From Pseudomonas fluorescens (GTDB lineage: Bacteria; Pseudomonadota; Gammaproteobacteria; Pseudomonadales; Pseudomonadaceae), in NCBI RefSeq assembly GCF_005938625.1, contig NZ_VCNJ01000049.1, positions 62,001-126,000 of the forward strand: 64,000 nt of DNA. The letters run 5' to 3'. Below are positions 1 through 8,960 of the stretch, in pieces (within the stretch, counting starts at the first letter, position 1; each line of letters opens with the position of its first letter). The notes under the pieces were generated by a model. The model was given only the letters and a program-made list of their open reading frames with translations. It did no database searches and was not told the DNA's origin. Made by a program: the position numbers and the translations under genes.

Positions 1-1
1 G

Positions 2-1303
2 CGCCTCAAAATGCACCCGCTGCTGGCTTTGCTGGTAGTTTCCGTCGGTGTAGGCTTTGCAACCGGTATGGAGCCAGATGGCATCGTCTCCCACTTGGTC
101 ACCGGCGCCGGCAAGACACTGGGGGCAGTGGGGGTGGTCATCGCGCTGGGGGCGATGCTCGGTAAAATTCTTGCTGACGCCGGCGTCACCGAGCAGATTG
201 CTGCCGTCATCCTCAAGCGCACATCGGATCGGATGATTCCGTGGGCGATGATGATGGTCGCGTTTGTGATTGGCATTCCGATGTTTTTCGAGGTCGGCCT
301 GGTGATCATGCTGCCGCTGATCTTCAGCGTGGCGCGCAAGCTGGAAAGTCAGGCGCGCTTCAAGGGTTCAGCGTATGTCTATGTGGGCGTTCCGGTGATT
401 GCCGCACTGGCCGCCATGCACGGTATGGTCCCGCCGCACCCTGGCCCGTTGACGGCCATCGCCGCGCTGAAAACCTCGGTCGGGCCGACCATGCTCTATG
501 GTTTCCTGGCAGCTATCCCGGCCATGATTTTAGGCGGCCCACTGTATGGCGCATTCATTTCCCCGCGCATGAGCACTCGGCCAGATCAGGTGTTGCTGGA
601 TCAGTTCACCCTGGCTGAAAAAGCCGACGATAAACCAAGCCCCTCCGTATACCTTGGCGTGCTGGCAGCCTTGCTGCCGGCGATCCTGATGCTGATCCAT
701 GCCGTCGCCGAGATGGTATTGGCCAAGGACAATGCGCTGCTGAAAATGGCCGGTTTCCTCGGCAATCCGCTGATAGCGATGCTGCTGGGCGTGCTGTTCG
801 CCGGGGCCAGTCTGGTACTCGCGCGCGGCGGCGATGCGGGGCAATTGCGCGAATCGCTGGGCAAGAGCCTCAAGCCAATCGCCTCGATCATCATGATCAT
901 CGCCGGCGGCGGTGCCTTTCAGGAACTGCTGACCAGCGCCAAGGTGGGCGATGCGATTGTGCACCTGACTCAGCAGTCGGCGTTCCCTCCGCTGATCCTC
1001 GGTTGGTTGATCGCCATGTTGCTTTCGGTATCTACCGGTTCCGCCACGGTAGGTATCGTGGGGGCTGCCGGCTTGCTGGCGCCGCTTGCCGGTGCTGATC
1101 CCAGCCTCAACCTGCCGCTGCTGGCCTTGTCCATTGGCTGCGGCTCGCTGTTCTTCAACTACGCCAACCATGCAGGTTTCTGGATGGTGAAGGAATCCTT
1201 CGGCATGACGATGGGCGAAGCCACCAAGACTATTTCGGTGGTGCAATCGATCGTCGCCGTGGTCGGTTTGATTGTGGTGTTGCTGTTGAACGTGGTCGTG
1301 TAA
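2..1303 (+). CDS. GntP-family sugar-acid:proton symporter, 5' end cut by window
   Basis: Inner-membrane permease of the gluconate (GntP) family, importing gluconate or a related hydroxy/sugar acid with protons. The frame is already open at the window edge (codons for R-L-K precede the first ATG at 11), and family members have one more N-terminal helix, so roughly 20-30 residues lie outside. About eleven hydrophobic segments are visible. The loop AMHGMVPPHPGP and the C-terminal NYANHAGFWMVKESFGM are family hallmarks. No gluconate kinase or regulator follows, so the substrate cannot be told from context. A GC-rich hairpin follows the stop. Confidence 0.9.
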   Translation, partial: RLKMHPLLALLVVSVGVGFATGMEPDGIVSHLVTGAGKTLGAVGVVIALGAMLGKILADAGVTEQIAAVILKRTSDRMIPWAMMMVAFVIGIPMFFEVGLVIMLPLIFSVARKLESQARFKGSAYVYVGVPVIAALAAMHGMVPPHPGPLTAIAALKTSVGPTMLYGFLAAIPAMILGGPLYGAFISPRMSTRPDQVLLDQFTLAEKADDKPSPSVYLGVLAALLPAILMLIHAVAEMVLAKDNALLKMAGFLGNPLIAMLLGVLFAGASLVLARGGDAGQLRESLGKSLKPIASIIMIIAGGGAFQELLTSAKVGDAIVHLTQQSAFPPLILGWLIAMLLSVSTGSATVGIVGAAGLLAPLAGADPSLNLPLLALSIGCGSLFFNYANHAGFWMVKESFGMTMGEATKTISVVQSIVAVVGLIVVLLLNVVV

Positions 1304-1311
1304 TGACCTGA

Positions 1312-1336
1312 GGCGGCGTCAAATCAGGACGCCGCC
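1312..1336 (+). terminator. Possible terminator hairpin after the permease
   Basis: GGCGGCGTC and GACGCCGCC form a 9-bp perfect stem around a 7-nt loop eight bases after the permease stop. There is no clear T tract, so it may be a weak or factor-assisted terminator. Confidence 0.45.
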
Positions 1337-1580
1337 ATCTGTGAAACCCCTTATTGGCCGTCGATCAGGCGCGGCAGTTGCAGCGGATTGGACTCGCGCA
1401 GTACCTCACCGACCGCTTTTGGCCGAATGAAGGCGGTCGTGAGCGGCAGCTATTAGCAGAAAGTTGTCTGTTGAAGACAGCCACATCTCTCATCATGTCA
1501 AGGTCGAACGAGTGATGTCGGAAGAGTAGGGTTGCGGAAATGATCGAGAGAGGGAGGAACAGAATTTCTAAATGCAAGAA
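1337..1580. other. Intergenic stretch with a possible coding remnant
   Basis: No intact gene is visible. On the minus strand a short open stretch ending at a TAA (1351-1353) reads as a protein tail (ending LQLPRLIDGQ) back to about 1430, with no start and no recognisable upstream portion. It may be the last piece of a decayed gene beside the tRNA, or chance. I could not assign it to a family. Confidence 0.25.
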
Positions 1581-1614
1581 ACGACAAAGCCCTGAATAAT
1601 CAGGGCTTTGTCGT
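1581..1614 (-). terminator. Rho-independent terminator of tRNA-Ser
   Basis: A perfect 14-bp stem (1581-1594 with 1601-1614) with a 6-nt loop lies 9 bases beyond the tRNA 3' end on the minus strand. It is followed by a T-rich tract in that orientation (TTTCTTGCATTT). Confidence 0.85.
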
Positions 1615-1622
1615 ACATAAGA

Positions 1623-1710
1623 TGGCGGAGGCGATGGGATTCGAACTCATGGACCTGTTACAGTCGACGGTTTTCAAGACCGTTGCCTTAAACCACTCGG
1701 CCACACCTCC
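1623..1710 (-). tRNA. tRNA-Ser (anticodon UGA)
   Basis: Minus-strand 88-nt tRNA with encoded CCA (TGG at 1623-1625 on the plus strand). The acceptor stem GGAGGTG pairs with CGCCTCC allowing one G-U, the anticodon loop is CTTGAAA, the T-loop has the TTCGAATCC form, and the long variable arm is that of class II serine tRNAs. It has its own terminator. tRNA-Ser genes are common integration sites, but no integrase or att duplication is visible here. Confidence 0.97.
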
Positions 1711-1832
1711 GTTGCGTTGCGGGCGCCATAATACCTGAATGAAACACACTGTCAAACTCTCTGCATGGCTTGTTACAGAGCGTCTGTTATGATCTTTGCG
1801 ACTGAACGTTTCAAACCAACAGGAGTGTCGCC

Positions 1833-2504
1833 ATGCGCGAACAGGATTACGCAGTTAATAACAGCGTGCAGGCTGAGCAGCTAGAGGTTAGCCGCGTCCT
1901 GCGCAACACTTATGGCCTACTGGCTCTGACCCTCGCATTCAGCGGCGTCATGGCTTTCGTCGCTCAGCAGATGCGCGTTGGCTACCCGAACATTTTCGTG
2001 GTGCTGATCGGCTTCTACGGGCTGTTCTTCCTCACCAACAAGCTGCGTGATTCTGCGTGGGGCCTGGTGTCCGCTTTTGCGCTGACCGGTTTCATGGGTT
2101 TCCTGCTCGGCCCGATCCTCAACCGTTACCTGGGCATGCAGGGCGGCGCTGAAGTGGTCAGCTCGGCATTCGCGATGACCGCGCTGGTGTTCGGTGGCCT
2201 GTCGGCCTACGTGCTGATCACCCGCAAGGACATGAGCTTCCTCGGTGGTTTCATCACCGCTGGTTTCTTCGTGTTGCTGGGTGCAACGCTGGCGAGCTTC
2301 TTCTTCCAGATCAGCGGCCTGCAACTGGCGATCAGCGCAGGTTTCGTGCTGTTCTCGTCGGTGTGCATCCTGTTTCAGACCAGCGCCATCATTCACGGCG
2401 GCGAGCGTAACTACATCATGGCGACCATCAGCCTGTATGTATCGATCTACAACCTGTTCATCAGCTTGTTGCAGATCTTCGGCATCATGAGCCGCGACGA
2501 CTGA
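1833..2504 (+). CDS. BAX inhibitor-1/YccA-family membrane protein
   Basis: Seven-helix inner-membrane protein of the BI-1/YccA family; E. coli YccA modulates the FtsH protease and relatives are proton-gated cation leak channels. The 223-residue length is typical. The start has a good ribosome site (ACAGGAG, 7 nt). The soluble N-terminal tail (about 25 residues) precedes seven hydrophobic segments and a short C-terminus ending MSRDD. A strong hairpin terminator follows, so the gene is probably monocistronic. Confidence 0.92.
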   Translation: MREQDYAVNNSVQAEQLEVSRVLRNTYGLLALTLAFSGVMAFVAQQMRVGYPNIFVVLIGFYGLFFLTNKLRDSAWGLVSAFALTGFMGFLLGPILNRYLGMQGGAEVVSSAFAMTALVFGGLSAYVLITRKDMSFLGGFITAGFFVLLGATLASFFFQISGLQLAISAGFVLFSSVCILFQTSAIIHGGERNYIMATISLYVSIYNLFISLLQIFGIMSRDD

Positions 2505-2524
2505 TTGCTGACTGTGAAATAACG

Positions 2525-2549
2525 AAAAACCCGCTTCGGCGGGTTTTTT
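2525..2549 (+). terminator. Rho-independent terminator
   Basis: AAAAACCCGC-TTCG-GCGGGTTTTT stem with a TTCG tetraloop and a T run, 20 nt after the YccA-like gene. Confidence 0.95.
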
Positions 2550-2591
2550 GTTGTCTGCTGGAAAGCTGAATGAACATATGCCCGAAGCGGG

Positions 2592-2921
2592 TCAATTGAT
2601 CACGATGCTGCCGTCAGTCTGCTGTTTGTAGACGGTGTAGGGCAGCAACAGCGTGTCGAGTGCCCCGGACACCACGGCATCGATCAACACCACGGGAATC
2701 GCGGCGTTTTTGTAATCGTCGGCATCAACGCCCTTGCCCAGAGGCGCATGCAGGCTGCAAAAGTCGTAAGCGAGGCCGCTGTAAATCCTTGGCACCGCCC
2801 CGCAATAACTTTTCTGCTCCTTGAGGCTGTCCACCGCAGCCTGATCACTGCGCACCACGGTCTGTACGGTCCCGCAACCGGCAAGCGTCAACGCTGCCAG
2901 CACCATTGCCTGAAATCTCAT
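2592..2921 (-). CDS. YceK/YidQ-family small lipoprotein
   Basis: A 109-residue exported lipoprotein: positively charged start, hydrophobic stretch, lipobox LTLAGC, then a conserved-looking domain with two cysteines, RIYSG and the AVVSGALDTLLLPYTVYKQ tail characteristic of the YceK group (function unknown). The ATG at 2921 is preferred over an upstream TTG (2930), which would add three residues. It stands alone between the YccA-like gene and the Lrp regulator. Confidence 0.8.
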   Translation of the reverse strand: MRFQAMVLAALTLAGCGTVQTVVRSDQAAVDSLKEQKSYCGAVPRIYSGLAYDFCSLHAPLGKGVDADDYKNAAIPVVLIDAVVSGALDTLLLPYTVYKQQTDGSIVIN

Positions 2922-2979
2922 TACCGCCAATCCATCGCCGGAAAAACCTCAATCTACGCCAAACGTGCGGAAAAAGCAT

Positions 2980-3417
2980 TTAGGCCATCGGCGGCAAACG
3001 GCGCTTGACCGGCGTCTTCTTGACGATCGCGGTGTTGGTTTCTGCCAAGGTATTGAGGCGGTCGAGCAGGGTGTCCAGTTGCTCCATCGAGCGCACATGC
3101 AGGCGCGCGATAAAGCAGTCTTCGCCCGTCACCTTGTCGCACTCGGTGAACTCGGGAATCGCCAGAATCTGCCGCTCGACTTCCTGCAATTGCCCCGGCA
3201 ATGGCCGCACCCGGACGATGGCCTGCAATTGGTAACCAAAGCATTTCGGATCGATCTCCACGGTATAGCCCTTGAGCACACCGCGCTCTTCCAGTCGACG
3301 CAAACGCTCGGCCACGCTTGGTGACGACAGTCCACTGATTTGTGCCAGGGCTTTGAGCGAGCGCCGTGAATCCTCCATCAATGCGCCGATGAGGATCTGA
3401 TCAATATCGTCAGTCAT
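2980..3417 (-). CDS. Lrp/AsnC-family transcriptional regulator
   Basis: Leucine-responsive-type DNA-binding regulator, 145 residues. An N-terminal winged helix-turn-helix (about residues 5-60, with LSSPSVAERLRRLEERGVLKGY) is followed by the RAM ligand-binding/oligomerisation domain (about 65-140). It is transcribed divergently from the DMT exporter at 3553, with 135 bp between starts. Lrp-type regulators often control a neighbouring amino-acid exporter, so that gene is the likely target (inference). Confidence 0.93.
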   Translation of the reverse strand: MTDDIDQILIGALMEDSRRSLKALAQISGLSSPSVAERLRRLEERGVLKGYTVEIDPKCFGYQLQAIVRVRPLPGQLQEVERQILAIPEFTECDKVTGEDCFIARLHVRSMEQLDTLLDRLNTLAETNTAIVKKTPVKRRLPPMA

Positions 3418-3552
3418 GAAAAAACTCCAGCATTAGGCAATTGATGAAAACTACCCACGATAAAAAAGGCAGATTGCGAGTTTAGCCTGCTTTTTGCTCT
3501 GGAGCGCCTGCGGGTTCGCTTGCCATACTTTTCACACACACTCAGGAGATTG

Positions 3553-4449
3553 ATGATGGACAACACACTCCGGCGCGGCTCATTTGAAATGACCGCTGCC
3601 ATGCTGATATCCGGGACAATCGGCTGGTTCGTGCTGGTCTCCGGGCAACCGGTGCTCGACGTGGTGTTCTGGCGCTGTGTATTCGGGGCCGGCACCTTGC
3701 TGCTGATCTGTGCCGCTTTCGGCTTTCTGCGCCCGGGCATCCTGACCCGCACCACATTCCTGCTCGCAGTGCTGAGCGGGATGGCGATTGTCGGTAACTG
3801 GGTGTTGTTGTTTGCCTCGTATTCCCGCGCCTCGATTGCCATCGGCACGGCGGTGTACAACGTGCAGCCGTTCATGCTGGTCGGGTTGGCGGCACTGTTT
3901 CTCGGCGAAAAAATCACTTTGCAGAAGCTCTTCTGGCTGGCGATTTCGTTCATGGGCATGTTGGCGATCGTCAGCGCCCATGGCACTCAGGGCGAGAGCG
4001 GCAATGACTATCTGATGGGCATCGCGTTGGCGTTGGGTGCGGCGTTTCTGTATGCGATTGCCGCGCTGATCATCAAACGCCTGACCGGCACGCCACCGCA
4101 TCTGATCGCGCTGATTCAGGTATGCACCGGGATTTTGCTGTTGGCGCCGTTCGCGCATTTCAGTGCGCTGCCGCAAGCGCCAAGTGCCTGGGCCAGTCTG
4201 GTGACGCTGGGCATCGTCCACACCGGTTTGATGTATGTACTGCTGTACGGCGCGATTCAGAAATTGCCGACGGCGTTGACCGGCGCTCTGTCGTTCATCT
4301 ACCCGATGGCGGCGATCTTCGTTGACTGGTTCGCGTTCGGCCATCGCCTGGAAACCCTGCAATGGGTCGGCGTGGCGGCGATCCTGCTGGCTGCCGCCGG
4401 GATGCAACAGGGCTGGGGCCTGAAGAGCCGGCGACTGGCCGCGCAGTAA
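3553..4449 (+). CDS. DMT-family (EamA) metabolite exporter
   Basis: Ten-helix drug/metabolite transporter made of two EamA repeats (about residues 15-140 and 155-290), 298 residues from the ATG at 3553. AGGAG at 3544-3548 supports this ATG or the adjacent one at 3556 rather than the upstream frame opening at 3520. The AVYNVQPFMLVGLAALFLGE stretch is typical of the family. The probable role is efflux of an amino acid or related metabolite under the divergent Lrp regulator (inference from arrangement). Confidence 0.9.
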   Translation: MMDNTLRRGSFEMTAAMLISGTIGWFVLVSGQPVLDVVFWRCVFGAGTLLLICAAFGFLRPGILTRTTFLLAVLSGMAIVGNWVLLFASYSRASIAIGTAVYNVQPFMLVGLAALFLGEKITLQKLFWLAISFMGMLAIVSAHGTQGESGNDYLMGIALALGAAFLYAIAALIIKRLTGTPPHLIALIQVCTGILLLAPFAHFSALPQAPSAWASLVTLGIVHTGLMYVLLYGAIQKLPTALTGALSFIYPMAAIFVDWFAFGHRLETLQWVGVAAILLAAAGMQQGWGLKSRRLAAQ

Positions 4450-4452
4450 CCC

Positions 4453-5493
4453 TCAGATGTTCCAGCGCGGTGCGGTTTTCGCCAGGCGCTGGCGCATCTC
4501 GGCGATGTTCGTCGCCAGTTGCCGGGTCAACAGTCGGTAGCCATCCAGCGCACTGTAAACGGGCGCATCGAGGCTGGCCTCCGGCAATTCCAAAGGCCTG
4601 TCCAGGCGTTGCGAAGCGCCGGTTTTCAACGCTCGGGCCATGCCGATCAGTTGCACGCGAATCTGCCGATGCTCGGCCTTCAGCGCTGATTGCAGATGGG
4701 CCATGGCTTCTGGATCATTGGCATCCGGTCGCGTGTTGCCGAGGATTTCCAATGTGCTGATGCACATGCGCAGATTGCGTTGAATCGCGTCGAGTTCGGT
4801 CATGGAAATCTTCACTTCCTTGGACACCGACGGCATCAGCGAGCGCAACTGGACCATTACCGCGCCGAGTCGGCCCATCAGTTTCAAATGCTCATCGGCG
4901 CTGACCGGTTGGCCGCTGATGATGCGTCCGTACACGGTGGCGCAATCGCGCAGGGCATCGGCGAGGTTGTAGCGCCACGAATACACCGCATACAGCGGCA
5001 GGGCAAAAGAGAAGGCCAGGGCGAGGGCAATGCCGATGAGGATGTCGACGCCGCGCCACAACCCATCGGTGATCGGATTGTCGCCATGCCCGGCAACAAT
5101 GAACACGGTGATCGCCGAAAGCAGGGCGGTGTACCCACCCTTGCCGATGGCGTGATAAGAGAAGAAACCGCAGACCACCGCCATCGCAAAATACGTCAGC
5201 CACGGCATGCCGAGCCACGCCTGCTGCGCCACCAGCAGCAAACCGACGCAGGCACCGATCAACGTGCCGGTGGCGCGCTCGGCGGCTTTCTTGCCGATGT
5301 TGCCATGGTGCTGCAAACCACCGATCACCACCAACATGGTCACCGAGGCCCATTCGCCGTGTGGCAGGTTGATGCCGGTGGTCAGCAGGATCGTTGCCAG
5401 TAACCCGAGGGCCACGCGTACCGCATGAATCAGCCGCGCGTGCCGGTAACGTCGATAAGGATCAAGCAACGGACGCAGGACACGACGCAGCAA
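4453..5493 (-). CDS. FUSC-family inner-membrane transporter (aromatic acid exporter-like)
   Basis: Membrane component of the FUSC/AaeB type, 346 residues as given: six hydrophobic helices (about 25-170) and a cytoplasmic helical tail. With the HlyD-like and DUF3302 genes upstream it forms an export operon like E. coli yiaVW plus an AaeB-like protein. The start is uncertain. TTG at 5493 has no Shine-Dalgarno, whereas an in-frame CTG at 5526 is preceded by GAGAGG at good spacing and would add 11 residues. No ATG or GTG is available in this frame. Confidence 0.82.
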   Translation of the reverse strand: MLRRVLRPLLDPYRRYRHARLIHAVRVALGLLATILLTTGINLPHGEWASVTMLVVIGGLQHHGNIGKKAAERATGTLIGACVGLLLVAQQAWLGMPWLTYFAMAVVCGFFSYHAIGKGGYTALLSAITVFIVAGHGDNPITDGLWRGVDILIGIALALAFSFALPLYAVYSWRYNLADALRDCATVYGRIISGQPVSADEHLKLMGRLGAVMVQLRSLMPSVSKEVKISMTELDAIQRNLRMCISTLEILGNTRPDANDPEAMAHLQSALKAEHRQIRVQLIGMARALKTGASQRLDRPLELPEASLDAPVYSALDGYRLLTRQLATNIAEMRQRLAKTAPRWNI

Positions 5494-5554
5494 GGGTGGT
5501 AATCGGTGGGTGCTGTAAGTACTCAGTGCGGGCCTCTCGTGATTGGGCTTCAGG

Positions 5555-6514
5555 TCAATGGAAAGGGAAAATGTAATTCATCCATGCTGCCATGCGCAGG
5601 AGGATTTTGCGCATCGTGCCAATGTGGTGGAAGTGCTGACTGTACAACGCGGCCTGCCCGTAAGCACCGCCCGGCATCAACTTGCTGTACTGGGCGAACT
5701 CGGGATCGGTGATTTCAATGATCACCGGCACGCGCCCGGCCGGCGGCGAACCGGTATAGCCGATCAAAGTACCGGACGGTTGCACTTGTCCTTCGGCAAT
5801 CACCCCGATGACATTCTTCACCCGACCGGCGAAAACCTTGCCGGGAATGCCATCGAACGCGACTTCCGCTTCGTCGCCGACAGTCAGGCGCAGCAGGCTG
5901 TTCTGGCGCATCCACGCGGCAAAGTATTGGCCTTCCTCGGGAATGAACACCATCGAGGGACGCAACGGCAACTTGCTCGCCATCATCCCCGGCCGCAAGG
6001 ACACGTGAGTGACGAAGCCTTTGCTCGGCGCGCGGACGGTGGTGTTGTCCAGTTCGAACTGGGCGTTATCCAGTTGCGCCTGCAGATCATCGGTGCGGGC
6101 GATCGCGGCATCCAGTTCGCGCTGGGTGCCGAAGTTGCGCCGGATCAACTCGGTGATGCGGTAGCGATCACCCTTGGCAGCGACCAGTTGCGCCTTGAGT
6201 GATTTCAGCCGGTTTTCAAACGGCGTAGGGTCGATGCGGAACAGCACATCACCTTTTTCCAGTGGCTCGTTACCCTTCACCGGCACATCAATCACCTGGC
6301 CGCTGACGATGGGGATGACCGGCACAGAAACGAAATAGGTACGTGCCACCTCGGAGTAGGGATGGTTGTAGTTCATGGTGAAAATCAAGGCGCCGATCAT
6401 CAGGATGCCGCCCAGTACGGCGGTGGGCACCGTCCATTTGTTCAGCGGGATACGGAAGATCTTGAACACTGCGACGCAGATCGCGGCGTAAGTCAGGATA
6501 AGGAGCAGATCCAT
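5555..6514 (-). CDS. HlyD/EmrA-type periplasmic adaptor (YiaV-like)
   Basis: Membrane-fusion protein of 319 residues. Two N-terminal hydrophobic segments (about 2-20 and 30-47) are followed by a biotinyl-lipoyl half motif (SVPVIPIVSGQVIDVPV), a coiled-coil hairpin (about 100-160), the second lipoyl half (TTVRAPSKGFVTHV) and beta-barrel domains. It links the FUSC transporter to the periplasm or outer membrane. The paired hydrophobic start and the DUF3302 partner upstream match E. coli YiaV/YiaW. The three genes are tightly spaced, consistent with one transcript. Confidence 0.88.
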   Translation of the reverse strand: MDLLLILTYAAICVAVFKIFRIPLNKWTVPTAVLGGILMIGALIFTMNYNHPYSEVARTYFVSVPVIPIVSGQVIDVPVKGNEPLEKGDVLFRIDPTPFENRLKSLKAQLVAAKGDRYRITELIRRNFGTQRELDAAIARTDDLQAQLDNAQFELDNTTVRAPSKGFVTHVSLRPGMMASKLPLRPSMVFIPEEGQYFAAWMRQNSLLRLTVGDEAEVAFDGIPGKVFAGRVKNVIGVIAEGQVQPSGTLIGYTGSPPAGRVPVIIEITDPEFAQYSKLMPGGAYGQAALYSQHFHHIGTMRKILLRMAAWMNYIFPFH

Positions 6515-6519
6515 GGCGT

Positions 6520-6870
6520 TCAGCCCTCCCTGTTGTGGGGAGCAGTGGCGTTCAGCGCTTCGAGTCGCTCGAGGCGTCCTTGCAGTTCGACCACCTGTTG
6601 CTCCAGGCGAACGACATGATTTTGCACGGAGTTGCCGTCACCGAACCCCCAGCCGCGATCTTCTCGATAGGCCATCGCCCAGATCCACAGGAACGGCCAG
6701 AGCGCATGCAGCGTGAACAGACTGACCCAGCCAGTAGCATGGATCGCGTCCTGATGCGGATGGTTACGGTGGACAGCAATTTCGTACGGGATGTCATGCA
6801 GCACGATGATCCCGTAAAACAGCACGAGCCCGGCAAACACCAACACGCCTAACGCAAAGTAATCCAGCAT
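6520..6870 (-). CDS. DUF3302 inner-membrane protein (YiaW-like)
   Basis: Small membrane protein of 116 residues: two hydrophobic helices (about 3-22 and 48-68) then a C-terminal coiled coil (HVVRLEQQVVELQGRLERLE). ATG at 6870 is chosen because GGAG sits 7 nt upstream; an earlier start at 6894 adds eight residues without support. It ends 5 bp before the adaptor gene and is probably the first gene of the export operon. Its biochemical role is unknown. Confidence 0.85.
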   Translation of the reverse strand: MLDYFALGVLVFAGLVLFYGIIVLHDIPYEIAVHRNHPHQDAIHATGWVSLFTLHALWPFLWIWAMAYREDRGWGFGDGNSVQNHVVRLEQQVVELQGRLERLEALNATAPHNREG

Positions 6871-7000
6871 GATCAAGCTCCCGGCATCCAGCACAGTGCT
6901 GGCATCAGTGTAGACACTGATTCGCCGGGCGCTTGGCGACTTTGGATCAGAAGCGGACGCCGTCGCCTTTTTGTTTATTCACGATCCCGGTGACAGTTGC

Positions 7001-8626
7001 TCAGAAGATGTAATCGGTGGTCAGGAAGCTCGAATCACGCCCGCGGATGATCTCGCTGATCAGGTCTTTGTTACTGTCCTGGTACTTGGTCGCCACCAGC
7101 GTACGGATGGAAAACACCCGCAATGCATCGTGTACCGACAGCGTGCCTTCGGCGGAATTCTTGCGGCCATTGAACGGATAGGTGTCCGGTCCGCGCTGGC
7201 ACTGGGCATTGAGGTTGATCCGCCCGACCTGGTTGGCAAAGGTGTCGACCAGTCGGCCGACCGCCACCGGGTTGGTGCCGAAGATGCTCAACTGTTGGCC
7301 GAAATCCGACTCCAGCACATAGTCGATCACAGTATCGAGATGACGGTACGGCACGATCGGCACGACCGGACCGAATTGCTCTTCCTGATAGACGCGCATC
7401 TGCGGGTTCACCGGGTACAGCACCGCCGGATAGAAGAACGACTCGCGGGATTCGCCACCATTGGGGTTGACCACTTCGGCACCCTTGGCGCGCGCGTCGG
7501 CCACCAAACCATGCAGATAATCCACCTTGCCCGATTCCGGCAGCGGCGTCAGCGACACGCCGTTGTCCCACGGCATGCCCGGTTTCAGCGTGGCCAGTTT
7601 TGCGTTGAATTTCTCGATGAAGCTGTCGACGACATCTTCATGCACGAAGAGGATTTTCAGCGCGGTGCAGCGTTGGCCGTTGAACGACAGCGAGCCGGTG
7701 ACCGCCTCGCTGACCGCATTGTCGAGATCGACTTCCGGCAAAACGATGCCCGGGTTTTTCGCATCCAGCCCCAGCGCGGCGCGCAAGCGGTGTGGTTTAG
7801 GGTGCAGTTTCTTCAGGTCGCTGGCGGCTTTGTTGGTGCCGATGAAGGCGAAAATGTCGATCTTGCCGCTGGCCATCAGCGCGCTGACGGTTTCCCGGCC
7901 GCTGCCGTAGATCACGTTGATCACACCGGTCGGGAAGCTGTCGCGGAACGCTTCCAGCAACGGACGAATCAGCAGCACGCCGAGTTTGGCCGGTTTGAAC
8001 ACCACGGTGTTGCCCATGATCAGCGCCGGGATCAGCGTGGTGAAGGTTTCGTTCAGCGGATAATTGTAAGGCCCCATGCACAGGGCGACGCCGAGCGGTA
8101 CGCGGCGGATCTGCCCGAGGGTGTCCTGCTCCAGCTCGAAACGGCTGGAGCGGCGGTCGAGTTCCTTAAGCGCATTGATGGTGTCGACGATGTAGTCGCA
8201 GGTGCGGTCGAACTCTTTTTCCGAGTCCTTGAGGTTCTTGCCGATTTCCCACATCAACAGCTTCACCACGGCATCGCGCTGTTGGCGCATGCGGCCGAGG
8301 AAGGCTTCGACGTGCTGAATGCGTTCGGCTACACGCATGGTCGGCCACAGGCCCTGGCCACGGTCGTAGGCACGCACGGCGGCGTCGAGGGCGGTGAGCG
8401 CGGTGTCGGCATCGAGCAGCGGCGTGCTGCCGAGAATCACTTGTTCGTCGCCATTCTCACCTTTCAGATAGACCGGACTGCGCACGGTTGCGAGCGGGCC
8501 GTCCCAGCGGCGCAACTGGCCATCGACCAGATATTCGCGTTGCTCGACCTGAGCGTCGAGGCGGTATTTTTCCGGGATGTCGCTGACAGAAGGGAACAGA
8601 TTGCCAAGGATGTTTGTTGTGGTCAT
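7001..8626 (-). CDS. NADP-dependent glyceraldehyde-3-phosphate dehydrogenase-like aldehyde dehydrogenase
   Basis: Aldehyde dehydrogenase superfamily protein of 541 residues related to non-phosphorylating GAPDH (GapN). The start ATG 8626 follows GGTAGCGAC; the frame opens 9 codons earlier. The catalytic cysteine lies in FNGQRCTAL (C320), and the substrate-site asparagine in GPYNYPLN. The usual general-base motif E-L-G-G-K is replaced by A-L-G-L-D-A-K (about 284-290), so the glutamate is missing at its normal place. It stands alone, which does not define the substrate. Confidence 0.85.
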   Translation of the reverse strand: MTTTNILGNLFPSVSDIPEKYRLDAQVEQREYLVDGQLRRWDGPLATVRSPVYLKGENGDEQVILGSTPLLDADTALTALDAAVRAYDRGQGLWPTMRVAERIQHVEAFLGRMRQQRDAVVKLLMWEIGKNLKDSEKEFDRTCDYIVDTINALKELDRRSSRFELEQDTLGQIRRVPLGVALCMGPYNYPLNETFTTLIPALIMGNTVVFKPAKLGVLLIRPLLEAFRDSFPTGVINVIYGSGRETVSALMASGKIDIFAFIGTNKAASDLKKLHPKPHRLRAALGLDAKNPGIVLPEVDLDNAVSEAVTGSLSFNGQRCTALKILFVHEDVVDSFIEKFNAKLATLKPGMPWDNGVSLTPLPESGKVDYLHGLVADARAKGAEVVNPNGGESRESFFYPAVLYPVNPQMRVYQEEQFGPVVPIVPYRHLDTVIDYVLESDFGQQLSIFGTNPVAVGRLVDTFANQVGRINLNAQCQRGPDTYPFNGRKNSAEGTLSVHDALRVFSIRTLVATKYQDSNKDLISEIIRGRDSSFLTTDYIF

Positions 8627-8960
8627 GTCGCTACCCCGTGTTGATGTCCGCATTCAGATCAAAAAGTCTCTACAGGTTATACGCCTGAATGCGCCGGAAT
8701 TTAAACCCGCAAATGTCACGCGAATGTCACGCAAAGGCGCAGAGCAGAGCTTCAAGGAGCACGAAACCGCTGGCCTGATCGTTCCCACGCTCTGCGTGGG
8801 AATGCCTCAAGGGACGCTCCGCGTTCCAAGCGGACGCAGAGCGTGGGAACGATTACGGAGTGAGGGCTGGCCCCGTTTGCCCCCCTCACTGTCCCGCAAT
8901 GCCCTCAACCCGTTGCAGCCGCTGCCTTAAGGTGTGAGCACAACAATAAGCGAGGCCGTT
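8627..8960. other. Intergenic region between divergent gapN-like and cytochrome genes
   Basis: About 330 bp holding the two divergent promoter regions and one long palindromic repeat (8777-8853). The open frames crossing it are read from the repeat and look non-coding. Confidence 0.6.
8777..8853. repeat. Long palindromic intergenic repeat (GATCGTTCCCACGC type)
   Basis: Inverted repeat: GATCGTTCCCACGCTCTGCG on the left is matched by CGCAGAGCGTGGGAACGAT on the right, with an inner GGGACGCTCCGCG block. Related copies occur at 42855, 55113 and 55562. It can form a long hairpin in RNA. Confidence 0.85.

Noticed and set aside
1337..1710. tRNA-Ser as a genomic-island attachment site
   Set aside because: No integrase, no repeated tRNA 3' end and housekeeping-type genes on both sides.
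6971..8644. 557-codon plus-strand open frame antisense to the GapN-like gene
   Set aside because: The minus-strand protein has clear ALDH motifs; the plus-strand translation is His/Arg/Gln-rich with no domain, a shadow caused by GC-rich third positions.
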